Shown here: positions 39,069 to 48,055 of the stretch, piece after piece | How positions within the stretch are numbered: the stretch's first letter is position 1 | Layout of the letters: each line of letters begins with the position of its first letter | Origin: Bacillota bacterium | GTDB lineage: Bacteria > Bacillota > Sulfobacillia > Sulfobacillales > JAIMBI01 | Direction of reading: 5' to 3' | Assembly: GCA_021797815.1 (NCBI GenBank) | Contig: JAJZYZ010000008.1 | Span: forward strand, 1-64,000 | DNA: 64,000 nucleotides | Made by a program: the position numbers and the translations under genes | Notes under the pieces: generated by a model | Databases searched by the model: none | The model's input: only the letters and a program-made list of their open reading frames with translations | Told to the model about the DNA's origin: nothing

Positions 39069-40567
39069 GCGAGGGAGCACGGCGACCAGATTCGTCGTCC
39101 GTGCTCGGGATCTGGTCCCGTCTCCCGCTTGAGCGCCTGGCGCAGCGGCCCGGGTACATCTGGATGGTCGTGGGCACGGTCTGCGTGGGCGCCTTCATGG
39201 CGGCCGTGGACGCCAGCATCGTGAGCGTGGCGGTGCCAACGCTGCAGGGGTACTTTCATTCGACCTCGTCAGACGCCGGCTGGGTGCTCATTTCCTATCT
39301 GCTGACCCTGGCGAGCCTGGTGACGGCGATGGGGCGTTGGGCCGACATGGTGGGACGGCGACCCCTCTACACGGTCGGCTTTCTTGTTTTTATCGTCGGA
39401 TCGGCGCTCTGCGGAGCGGCCATTTCTCTCCCGATGCTCATCGCTTCGCGCGTCCTGCAGGCCACGGGGGCGGCTCTCCTGCAAGCCAACTCGGTGGCCA
39501 TCATCACGGCCACCGTGCCGGCGTCTATGCGGGGCAAGGCCATCGGCATCCAGGGGTCGGCACAGGCGGTGGGCCTCAGCATCGGCCCGGCCGTTGGAGG
39601 CGCCCTCATCGCCCTCATCGGCTGGCGCGCAATTTTTTACGTCAACGTGCCGGTCGGCATCATCGGAACCGTGCTGGGCGCGCTCATCCTGCCGCGGGAT
39701 CACCTAAAGGGGGAGCGAAAGCCGTTCGACTGGGCGGGCCTCGCCTTCTTCGCCCCGTTTCTGGTGGCGATCCTCCTTGGCATTACCGAAGGGCCCATCT
39801 GGGGATGGACGTCGTTCCGGGTGCTGGCGCTGTTTGGGGTCGCAGTAGTGCTGGTCCTCCTGTTTGTGGCCCGCGAGCGGCACTACAAGTTCCCGATGAT
39901 CGACCTGGCCCTGTTCAAGATTCGCGTCATGACCATCGGCAACGTGACGGGCCTCTTGTCCTATTCGGCCATGTTCGGGACTCTTTATCTGATCCCGTAT
40001 TTCACGAAGGACGTCACCCATCTGCCGGAGTCCATCGCGGGACTCTTATTGACGCCGGTGCCGGTGGCGATGACGGTTCTGGCGCCTATCGCGGGCGGCC
40101 TCGCGGACCGGTACGGATCGCGGATTCTGACGACGCTCGGTATGTCGCTCACAGCTCTCGGGTGCCTTTTGCTGGTGTTCACGCTCGGCCGGCACGTATC
40201 GTTTGTGGCGGTGGTCGGCGAACTGGTATTGGTAGGGGCGGGTCTCGGTCTCTTCACGCCACCTAACAACTCGTCGGTCATGGGGGCCTCGCCGAAGGAG
40301 CACCTCGGGTTGTCGGGCGGCATCTTGAATATGGCCCGCTCGCTTGGAATGAGCTGGGGCACGGCCATGCCGCTCACGATTGTGAGCGTGGCGCTGGCCA
40401 CGATGCACGCGACGACCAAGCAGGCATCGGCGGTGCAATGGAATACGGCCATTCACGTAGGCTTCATGGGCCTGGCGGCCGTGTCCATCATCGCCGCGGT
40501 GATGTCCGTGAGCCGCAAGTCGGCGCCCCCGGGTCCGCGCGACAGTCATCCGATTGAGCTGGCCTGA
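39065..40567 (+). CDS. MFS drug-resistance transporter, DHA2/EmrB-QacA-like
   Basis: AAVDASIVSVAVPTLQG, MGRWADMVGRRPLY, many TM segments; GTG 39065 overlaps the moeA stop. Confidence 0.88.
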   Translation: MSEGARRPDSSSVLGIWSRLPLERLAQRPGYIWMVVGTVCVGAFMAAVDASIVSVAVPTLQGYFHSTSSDAGWVLISYLLTLASLVTAMGRWADMVGRRPLYTVGFLVFIVGSALCGAAISLPMLIASRVLQATGAALLQANSVAIITATVPASMRGKAIGIQGSAQAVGLSIGPAVGGALIALIGWRAIFYVNVPVGIIGTVLGALILPRDHLKGERKPFDWAGLAFFAPFLVAILLGITEGPIWGWTSFRVLALFGVAVVLVLLFVARERHYKFPMIDLALFKIRVMTIGNVTGLLSYSAMFGTLYLIPYFTKDVTHLPESIAGLLLTPVPVAMTVLAPIAGGLADRYGSRILTTLGMSLTALGCLLLVFTLGRHVSFVAVVGELVLVGAGLGLFTPPNNSSVMGASPKEHLGLSGGILNMARSLGMSWGTAMPLTIVSVALATMHATTKQASAVQWNTAIHVGFMGLAAVSIIAAVMSVSRKSAPPGPRDSHPIELA

Positions 40568-40622
40568 CGGAGTGGAAAGGTGGATGAACACGACACGTCA
40601 CGATAAGGCGGGAGACGCTTAA

Positions 40623-40826
40623 ATGTGGACCGTGGTGTACATCGCCCCCAACCGCGTTGTCGCGGAGCGCCTGAAGGCGGTTCTGGAAGGCGAGGGCATT
40701 CTGACCAATCTGCGCTCGCTGGAAGCTGACGAGAACGGCCGGGGCAGCGTCGAGCTCCTGGTGCCGGAAGGGGAGGCGGAAGAGGCTCACGAAGTGCTGA
40801 CCGAGCACTTGGGAGGCTTGAAATGA
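40623..40826 (+). CDS. Small DUF2007-like protein
   Basis: 67 aa, MWTVVYIAPNRVVAERLKAVLEGEGILTNLRS...LLVPEGEAEEAHEVL; overlaps pyk start. Confidence 0.6.
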   Translation: MWTVVYIAPNRVVAERLKAVLEGEGILTNLRSLEADENGRGSVELLVPEGEAEEAHEVLTEHLGGLK

Positions 40827-42553
40827 GCGGACGCCGCACCAAGATTGTGGCAACCCTCGGGCCCGCTTCATCCGACCCGGACGTCCTGCTGGCCCTCATC
40901 CGTGCCGGAGCTGATGTGCTCCGGCTTAATCTGTCGCACGAGACGCCTGCGGGTGTCGCGGCAATCATTGGTACGCTCCTTCAACTCGAGCGTGAGCACG
41001 GGGTGCAGCCCGGGGTGCTGCTGGACACCGCCGGCCCCGAGGTGCGGGTCACCGGCATACCCGAGGGGGGCCGGGAGCTCCTGCCCGGCGACATGGTGTG
41101 CTTCGGCGACGGGGAAGGTTGTATCGGGCTTACCCACCCGGGTTTTTTGGAGGACGTGCAAGAAGGCGCCCGCCTGATGCTGGACGACGGTTCCCTGGTG
41201 CTGACCGTGAGCCGGCCCGGAAACCCGCTGTCCGCGACGGTAGAGGCGGGCGGCGTCTTGAAGAACCACAAGAAAATCCAGTGTCCGGGCGTGCGGCTCC
41301 GTCTGCCCATGCTGACCGACTCTGACCGGGCCGCCATTGCCGAGGCCGCGTCGCTTCGCCTCGACTGGATTGCCGCGTCGTTCGTGCAGGACATCGACGA
41401 CATTTTTGATGTAAAGCGCTGGCTCGAGGACCAGGGCCTGGACGTTCCGGTGATGGCCAAGATTGAGACCCGGGCGGCGCTTCAAAATCTTGACGACATT
41501 GTGAGGGTATCCGACGGCATCATGGTGGCGCGCGGCGACCTCGGCGTGGAGATGCCGGCTGAAAAGCTGCCGTGGCTGCAAAAACAGATCATCGAGGCGG
41601 CCAACCGCATGGGCCGGCCGGTGGTCACGGCCACGCAGATGCTGGAGTCGATGTGCGAACATCCGTACCCGACCCGGGCCGAGGTGACGGACGTGGCCAA
41701 CGCCATCTGGGACGGGGCGGACGCGGTCATGCTCTCGGCCGAGAGCGCGGCCGGACACTACCCGGTGCCGGCCGTGACCACGATGGCCCGCATCGCCCTC
41801 GAGGCAGATGGCCGGGAGACGCGCCCGGGGCATGGCCCCGGACTCGACCGGGAGACCGTGACCCGGGCCGTGACCCATGCCACCGTCACGGCGGCCCAGG
41901 ACCTTGGCGCCCGCGCCATTATCTGCGCCACCGAGTCCGGCTACAGCGCGCTTGCGATTGCCCGCCTGCGTCCGAGCATCGCCGTGCTGGCGGTGACGCC
42001 GCATCCCCATGTTGCGCGCCGCCTGGCCGTGGTCTGGGGGGTCGACTCGCTCACCATGGGCCGTGCTCTCGAGGGCGAGCGGATGATTGAGATGGCGACC
42101 GCGACGGCCCTTGAGGCCGGGCGGATCGAACCGGGCGATATGGTGGTGGTGGTGGGGGGCGTGCCCACCGGACAGGCGGGCACGACCAACATGATGCGGG
42201 TTGTGACAGTCGGCGAGGCGATCCTGCGCGGGCAGGGCATGGGGCTCGAGCAGGCGGCCACCGCCGCCGTGCTGGTGGTGGAAGATGTGCGTGCGGTGAC
42301 GCCGCGCCAGGCCCAGGGAAAGGTGCTGGTGGCCCGCACGACGAACCGTGAGTGGGTGCCCATCATGGAGGTGGCGGCGGCGCTGGTGGTGGAAGAAGGC
42401 GGCCTCACCTGCCATGCCGCGGTAGTCGGTCTCTCCCTCGGAAAACCGACGGTCGTCGGGGCGGAAGAGGCCACGTCCCGGCTCGCCAACGGTCAGATCG
42501 TCACGGTGGACGGCCGACGGGGCCTCGTGTATCAGGGAGCCGCCAACGTGTGA
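40823..42553 (+). CDS. pyk: Pyruvate kinase with C-terminal PEP-utilizer domain
   Basis: RRTKIVATLGPASSDP, MVARGDLGVEMP, ATQMLESM; C-terminal EEGGLTCHAAVVGLSLGKPTVVGAEEAT. Confidence 0.97.
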   Translation: MSGRRTKIVATLGPASSDPDVLLALIRAGADVLRLNLSHETPAGVAAIIGTLLQLEREHGVQPGVLLDTAGPEVRVTGIPEGGRELLPGDMVCFGDGEGCIGLTHPGFLEDVQEGARLMLDDGSLVLTVSRPGNPLSATVEAGGVLKNHKKIQCPGVRLRLPMLTDSDRAAIAEAASLRLDWIAASFVQDIDDIFDVKRWLEDQGLDVPVMAKIETRAALQNLDDIVRVSDGIMVARGDLGVEMPAEKLPWLQKQIIEAANRMGRPVVTATQMLESMCEHPYPTRAEVTDVANAIWDGADAVMLSAESAAGHYPVPAVTTMARIALEADGRETRPGHGPGLDRETVTRAVTHATVTAAQDLGARAIICATESGYSALAIARLRPSIAVLAVTPHPHVARRLAVVWGVDSLTMGRALEGERMIEMATATALEAGRIEPGDMVVVVGGVPTGQAGTTNMMRVVTVGEAILRGQGMGLEQAATAAVLVVEDVRAVTPRQAQGKVLVARTTNREWVPIMEVAAALVVEEGGLTCHAAVVGLSLGKPTVVGAEEATSRLANGQIVTVDGRRGLVYQGAANV

Positions 42554-42597
42554 GGGCGGCACACAGACGTGCGGGAAGCCAGGAGGAGGAGTAGCGG

Positions 42598-43461
42598 GTG
42601 CGCGTGTTCCTGAATGGCCGTTTCGTGGACGAGAGCGAGGCGGCCATCTCTTTTGATGACCGGGGATTCCTGTTTGGTGACGCGGTTTATGAAGTGATTC
42701 ACCTGTATGACGGGGTGCCCTATCGGCTGGATCCGCATCTTAAGCGTCTCGAGAGGAGTCTCGCCGGCGCCATGATGGAGCCGGTGGACATGAGCCTCAT
42801 CACCCGCGTTATCCAGGACCTGGCCGGCCGGGAAGGCCGGGAGGATCCCGACGCCATTATCTATATCGAGATCACACGGGGTGCGGCCCCGCGCAATCAT
42901 ATGTTTCCGGGTCCGGACGTGCGTCCCACCATCTTGCTGTGGTGCCGTCCCGCTCCGCCCCCCGACGAGGCGCGGGTGGAGAAGGGCATCAGCGTCATCA
43001 CGGTGGCGGATGACCGCTGGGCCAAGTGCTGGATCAAGACCGTAAACCTGCTTCCGAACGTCATGGCCAAGGAGCGCGCGCGGCGGGCAGGGGCCGATGA
43101 CGCTCTCTTCGTGCGGGACGGCATGGTGCTCGAATCGACCGCCTCCAACCTGTTCATTGTCGTCAAGGGCGTGCTGAAGACGGCGCCCGTCACTAACTAC
43201 ATCCTGCCCGGCATCACCCGTGCGACCGTACTGGAACTGGCTCCCGGTGTCGGGGTCCCGGTCCGGGAAGAGCCGTTCAGCGTGGACGAGCTGATGGCGG
43301 CCGACGAGGTGTTTCTGTCCGGCACCACGAGTGAGGTGCTGCCGGTGACGATGGTGGACCAAAAGACGCTCCGCGAGGGACGGGGGCCGGTGGCCAAGAA
43401 GCTCAAAGCGGCGCTGCAAGAAGACGTGCGGCGTGAGGTGGCGGCCGGCCGCGGTGATTGA
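42598..43461 (+). CDS. dat: Class IV PLP aminotransferase (D-amino-acid aminotransferase-like)
   Basis: VFLNGRFVDESEAAISFDDRGFLFGDAVYEVI, DDALFVRDGMVLESTASNLF, LSGTTSEVLPV. Confidence 0.88.
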   Translation: MRVFLNGRFVDESEAAISFDDRGFLFGDAVYEVIHLYDGVPYRLDPHLKRLERSLAGAMMEPVDMSLITRVIQDLAGREGREDPDAIIYIEITRGAAPRNHMFPGPDVRPTILLWCRPAPPPDEARVEKGISVITVADDRWAKCWIKTVNLLPNVMAKERARRAGADDALFVRDGMVLESTASNLFIVVKGVLKTAPVTNYILPGITRATVLELAPGVGVPVREEPFSVDELMAADEVFLSGTTSEVLPVTMVDQKTLREGRGPVAKKLKAALQEDVRREVAAGRGD

Positions 43462-43921
43462 CGTGGTGCTGGTGGCGCCGGAAATCCCGCCCAACACGGG
43501 CAACATCGCGCGCACATGCGCGGCGACCGGCGCGCACCTGCACCTCGTGGAACCGCTGGGCTTTTCTGTGAGCGACCGATATCTGAAGCGGGCGGGTCTC
43601 GACTACTGGCATCTTGTGCAGGTGACCGTGCATCCGTCATGGGAAGCGCTCGTGCCGGAGCTCCGGCAGCCCGGGCGCCTCCATCTCTTCACCTCCCGGG
43701 GCGGGGTGCGGTTTGATGCCGGGGGATACGGGGACGAGCCCGTCCTGGTCTTCGGCCAGGAATCGACGGGCCTGCCGGACTCCATCCTGAGCGCCTATCC
43801 CGATCGCTGGCGTCAGATTCCGATGGGGCCGGGTGTGCGGTCCCTCAATCTCTCCAATGCGGCCTGCCTGGCCATCTACCAGGCCTGGGGCGGGCAGGGC
43901 TACCCGGGCGCCGCTCCCTGA
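43454..43921 (+). CDS. trmL: tRNA (cytidine(34)-2'-O)-methyltransferase TrmL, SPOUT family
   Basis: VLVAPEIPPNTGNIARTCAATGAHLHLVEPLGF, VFGQESTGLP, RSLNLSNAACLAIYQ; GTG 43454 overlaps the dat stop. Confidence 0.92.
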   Translation: MIDVVLVAPEIPPNTGNIARTCAATGAHLHLVEPLGFSVSDRYLKRAGLDYWHLVQVTVHPSWEALVPELRQPGRLHLFTSRGGVRFDAGGYGDEPVLVFGQESTGLPDSILSAYPDRWRQIPMGPGVRSLNLSNAACLAIYQAWGGQGYPGAAP

Positions 43922-44005
43922 AAAGCCGCGGCCGGCAACGGTCCGACTCCTGCCCGGGTCCTCTCTGTCCCTCGCCAAGCAGGCACAGTAGCGGGTCCTC
44001 ATCTT

Positions 44006-44030
44006 GAGCACGATGCCTCACATCGTGCTC
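44006..44030. repeat. Perfect 10-bp inverted repeat (GAGCACGATG-cctca-CATCGTGCTC)
   Basis: Read directly; intergenic between trmL and qcrB. Confidence 0.85.
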
Positions 44031-44232
44031 TTGACCGTCCGACAGAAGAGCGGAGTCGTCGGCCCGCCCGTGGTGCGCTCTGGTGGGGAGGCCATTCGCG
44101 GCCCCTTAGCCTCATCGTGTTCGGCCACGGCAGTCGTGACAGTTCGGACGGCCCGGATGACGGGCGACTGGAGCCTTGATGGCGGGGTCCTGTCCTATTT
44201 CCGCAGAGTCTTTCCCCGAACGACGCATCAAG

Positions 44233-44261
44233 TTGACCCTGTCTGGCCGTATCCGTATGAT
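44233..44261 (+). promoter_or_regulatory. Promoter of qcrBC (TTGACC - 17 bp - TATGAT)
   Basis: -35 44233-44238, -10 44256-44261. Confidence 0.65.
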
Positions 44262-44387
44262 GGACGAGGCTAGGTGTCCCCTGACTCGCACTGGGTACGG
44301 CGAGCAGTTCTCGAGAAATGCGCTCGCGGGCGGTGATCGGGATGTATCCCGAGCCCTTCCCCTGCCTAAAGCGGAGGCCGTCAAAGT

Positions 44388-45059
44388 ATGTGGACACGTC
44401 TTGTCAGGTGGATTGACGAGCGGCTCATGGTCACGCCTTTGTGGCGGGATATTGCAGACCATCCGGTACCCGATCATGTGAACCCGAGCGAGCACGTAAA
44501 GGCCTTTGTCTACTGCTTCGGCGGGGTCACATTTCTCCTTATCATTGCCCAGTTTGTGACGGGCATGTTCCTTGCTATGTACTACGTGCCCGACCTCGTG
44601 AACTCGTATACGTCGACCGCCTACATCATGCACCACGTCATATTCGGCGCGCAGGTCCTGGCCATGCACAACTGGGGCTCATCCCTCATCATCATCATGG
44701 TGACCCTGCACATGGTGCGGATTTACTGGATGGGGGCGTACCGCAAACCCCGGGAGCTCAACTGGGTGGTCGGCGCCACCCTGATGCTCTTGATGCTGGG
44801 ATTCGGCTTCACGGGCTATCTCCTGCCCTGGGATGAAAAGGCGTATTTTGCCACCCAGGTGGGTGTGAACTTCGTTAAATACGTCCCCTACATCGGCAAC
44901 TGGCTTTTCCTCGTTGTGGCTGGCGGCTCCAAGATTGGGGCCGCGACCCTGTCGCGCTTCTTTGCGGTGCACGTGCTGTTCCTGCCCGCGGGGCTACTGG
45001 CCTTTTTGGGGCTGCACTTTCTGATGATCCGCAGAAACGGTATCACCGGGCCGTACTAG
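44388..45059 (+). CDS. qcrB: Cytochrome b6-type subunit QcrB
   Basis: 223 aa: FLLIIAQFVTGMFLAMYYVPD, HMVRIYWMGAYRKPRELNWVVG, GFTGYLLPWDEKAYFATQVG, FFAVHVLFLP. Confidence 0.95.
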   Translation: MWTRLVRWIDERLMVTPLWRDIADHPVPDHVNPSEHVKAFVYCFGGVTFLLIIAQFVTGMFLAMYYVPDLVNSYTSTAYIMHHVIFGAQVLAMHNWGSSLIIIMVTLHMVRIYWMGAYRKPRELNWVVGATLMLLMLGFGFTGYLLPWDEKAYFATQVGVNFVKYVPYIGNWLFLVVAGGSKIGAATLSRFFAVHVLFLPAGLLAFLGLHFLMIRRNGITGPY

Positions 45060-45090
45060 GCGCCGAAACACCGAGGAGGACCTTAACACC

Positions 45091-45804
45091 TTGGACGAGC
45101 ACAACGAGCACAGGGCCCGCGAATATCAGTCCCGCGGCGTGGTGCCATTCTGGCCCGAGCACCTCTTAAAGGAGCTTGTGGTTGGCCTGGTGGCCGTGGC
45201 CGCCCTGGTGGCGTTTGCGCACTTCACGCCAGCGCCGCTGGGTCCGCCGGCCGACCCGGGGGACTGGGCGTTCCAGCCGGCCCCGGACTGGTACTTCTAC
45301 TGGGTGCAGAGCTTCTTTGACGTGGGCGGCTACTACTGGAGTGTGCTTGGCCTTGCCAATCTGGACTGGATCCTCATGTTTGCCATCCCGACGGTCGGCG
45401 TCCTGGTGTTCATGGGCGTCCCCTTCATCGACCGCTATCCGGAGCGGCGCCTGCTAAAGCGCCCGCTGATGCTCGGAATCCTGCTGGTGGGCCTGTCTTT
45501 CTTCGGATACTTCACCGCCAACGGCGTGTACACCCATGCGCAGCTGACCAAAGCTGAACCTCTGGCGATCTATAACGCGTCGTGCGCTACCTGCCACGCG
45601 TTGGGCACGCTCGGCAACCAGAAGGGCGTCGTGGATCTGAACGGCAAGTATATCTACCCGCCGCCGCTGACGTACGTGGGTGACATCATGACGCCCGCTC
45701 AGATTAAGAAGCAACTTCTATCGCCCGTGGGCGGGATGCCGAATCTGCACCTGCCGCCGGCGGCGGTCACCTTCATGGTGAGGTTCCTGTCGGCGCAGAA
45801 GTAG
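45091..45804 (+). CDS. qcrC: Menaquinol:cytochrome c reductase subunit QcrC (subunit IV/cytochrome c fusion)
   Basis: PADPGDWAFQPAPDWYFYWVQSFFDV plus one heme c motif CATCH; TTG start. Confidence 0.9.
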   Translation: MDEHNEHRAREYQSRGVVPFWPEHLLKELVVGLVAVAALVAFAHFTPAPLGPPADPGDWAFQPAPDWYFYWVQSFFDVGGYYWSVLGLANLDWILMFAIPTVGVLVFMGVPFIDRYPERRLLKRPLMLGILLVGLSFFGYFTANGVYTHAQLTKAEPLAIYNASCATCHALGTLGNQKGVVDLNGKYIYPPPLTYVGDIMTPAQIKKQLLSPVGGMPNLHLPPAAVTFMVRFLSAQK

Positions 45805-46098
45805 CAAAGACAAGCGGCCGTGCACCAAGGGCGCACCCTGTTCCTGGCGGCGGCGGCAAGGCCAGCCGCACTGGGGACGCGAAGAAATAAGGGGCGCCCA
45901 GGAACTTCAACTTCCTCCGACAGGGCGGGCGCGTCTTCGCTTGACGCGGGAGGTGGCCACGGTGCTCGGCTTGTGGGATAAAGTGGAGCAAATGACGTGG
46001 GCTGGGTGGTCGGCGGTGGAGAAGGGCCGCGTCGGGCCGCGCTTCATCCGCGAATCCGGGACGACAACCCATTCGCCTGAGAGAGAGGTCGACCGTCT

Positions 46099-46830
46099 GT
46101 GTATTGGGAACAGCTTACGACCCGCCGCTTTGCTGAAGAGATGCCTGCCGTGCATACGGTCTTACTGCCGACCGGGACGGTCGAGGCGCACGGGCTCCAT
46201 TGTCCGCTCGGGACCGACAACTATCACCCTGCGGCGCTGGCATCCCGGCTGGAAGCCCGACATCCCGAGCGCCTGCTGGTTGCCCCCGCCATCCCTTACG
46301 GTCATTCCTGGGAGCTTGAGGAGTGGCCGGGCACCCTCAGCATCCCGGCCGAGGCGTTCCAGCAGTACGTGGCGGTGGTCGGTCTGTCCATGCTCCGGTG
46401 GGGGATGCGCGACATCGTGATCATCAACGGCCACGGAGGCAATACGGGTGCGCTGAGTCACGCGGCCGAGGCCATCGCGGACGCGGGGGGCCGCGTCGTG
46501 ATTACCAACTGGTGGCTCGACTTCAGTCAGGAGATCCGGACGGTGACGGGTGGGCAGGGACATGCCGGCGAGGACGAGACCTCCGTGATGCTGGCGCTTC
46601 ATCCGACATGGGTGGAGATGGACCATGCGGTCTTCAATCCGAAACGTCCCAAGTACCGCGTCAAGGACCGGCCGCACCGCCAGGTTACGCTCCGAAACGC
46701 CGTCACCGGCGATGGGCGGGCCGGCACCAGCGAAAAGGGGGAGCGTATTCTGAATCTGGTCGTCGATGGACTGGACGCTCTGCTCGGCGATCTCTGGTCC
46801 GGCGAACTATTTGAGCCCGCGGCGCCCTGA
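46099..46830 (+). CDS. Creatininase-family amidohydrolase
   Basis: LPTGTVEAHGLHCPLGTDNYH, IINGHGGNTGALSHA, GHAGEDETSVMLAL. Confidence 0.85.
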   Translation: MYWEQLTTRRFAEEMPAVHTVLLPTGTVEAHGLHCPLGTDNYHPAALASRLEARHPERLLVAPAIPYGHSWELEEWPGTLSIPAEAFQQYVAVVGLSMLRWGMRDIVIINGHGGNTGALSHAAEAIADAGGRVVITNWWLDFSQEIRTVTGGQGHAGEDETSVMLALHPTWVEMDHAVFNPKRPKYRVKDRPHRQVTLRNAVTGDGRAGTSEKGERILNLVVDGLDALLGDLWSGELFEPAAP

Positions 46831-46867
46831 CCGGCACCGGGCTCGCGTCCCAAGGAAGTGTCAGTAG

Positions 46868-48055
46868 GTGGATCTCTCCGCTCGTGCCCGACAGGTTGCT
46901 CCCTCGCCCACGCTTGCCATCGACCGTGAACAGAAGGCTCTCGTGGCCCGGGGCGAGGATGTCGTGAGCTTTGGCATCGGGGAGCCGGATTTCGAGACGC
47001 CCCCCTTTATCGCCGAAGCGGCGATCGAGGCTATACGACGCGGGGAGACCCGCTATACGGCGACCGAAGGCACCCCGGTCCTGCGTGCCGCCATCGTCTC
47101 GTACCTTGAAAGGACCGAAGGGCTCCAGTACGGTCCGGCCGAGGTGATGGCGTCGGTCGGCGCCAAGCAGGCGCTTTACAATGCCCTTCTGGCACTCGTC
47201 GATCCGGGTGACGCGGTCCTGATCCCCGCTCCCTACTGGGTGTCCTATCCCGAGCAGGTGAGGCTCGCGGGCGGCGTCCCGGTGACGGTTCCCACCGACC
47301 CGGCCCGAGGTTACCATCTGACGGTGGAGGACCTCGAACAGGCTTACCGACCCGGCGTGCGGGGTCTCATCGTCAATTCCCCCAACAACCCGACCGGCGC
47401 CCTAGTCGCGGATACCGACGCCCGCGCCATCGCCGCCTTCTGCGAGCGGCATGACCTCTTCGTCATCGCTGACGAAATCTACCACCGCCTGACGTATGGG
47501 CCATCGCCAGTGACCTCGCTGGCAAGCCTGCCGGGGATGCGTGAGCGGACCGTGATCGTGAACGGGGTATCAAAGAGTTACGCCATGACGGGCTGGCGCA
47601 TCGGCTTTGCGGCCGGCCCATCCGAGGTGGTGGCCGCCATGGGGCGGATCCAGGGCCAGACGACATCCAACCCCACGAGCGTGTCGCAGGCGGCCGCGGC
47701 AGCTGCCCTGACGGGCGATGATCGGTCGGTGGACGTGATGCGGCGGCGGTTTGAGGCCCGCCGCCATCTCATGCTGGCCGGTCTGGCCGATATGGCCGGC
47801 CTGCACCCCGTCGTGCCGGATGGGGCGTTCTACATATGGGTGGAGACCGGATGGCTCACGGGTCAGCATGAGGGCCGCCCACTGGCGGACGGAGACGTGC
47901 TGGCTCGCTTCTTGCTCGAACGGGCTCGGGTGGCGGTGGTTCCCGGATCGGGGTTCGGAGGGCCGCTGGCGGTGCGGCTGTCGTTCGCTCAGAGCGAGGA
48001 GCGCATTTTGGAGGGGTTGTCGCGCATGAAAAAGGTCCTTCAGACATCGGTATGA
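46868..48055 (+). CDS. Class I/II PLP aminotransferase (AspB-like)
   Basis: FGIGEPDFETPPFI, NSPNNPTGAL, ADEIYHRLTYG, GVSKSYAMTGWRIGF. Confidence 0.9.
   Translation: MDLSARARQVAPSPTLAIDREQKALVARGEDVVSFGIGEPDFETPPFIAEAAIEAIRRGETRYTATEGTPVLRAAIVSYLERTEGLQYGPAEVMASVGAKQALYNALLALVDPGDAVLIPAPYWVSYPEQVRLAGGVPVTVPTDPARGYHLTVEDLEQAYRPGVRGLIVNSPNNPTGALVADTDARAIAAFCERHDLFVIADEIYHRLTYGPSPVTSLASLPGMRERTVIVNGVSKSYAMTGWRIGFAAGPSEVVAAMGRIQGQTTSNPTSVSQAAAAAALTGDDRSVDVMRRRFEARRHLMLAGLADMAGLHPVVPDGAFYIWVETGWLTGQHEGRPLADGDVLARFLLERARVAVVPGSGFGGPLAVRLSFAQSEERILEGLSRMKKVLQTSV

Noticed and set aside
40868-42562. 564-aa minus-strand ORF opposite pyk
   Set aside because: Shadow frame of pyruvate kinase, His/Arg/Gly-rich and without a recognisable domain.
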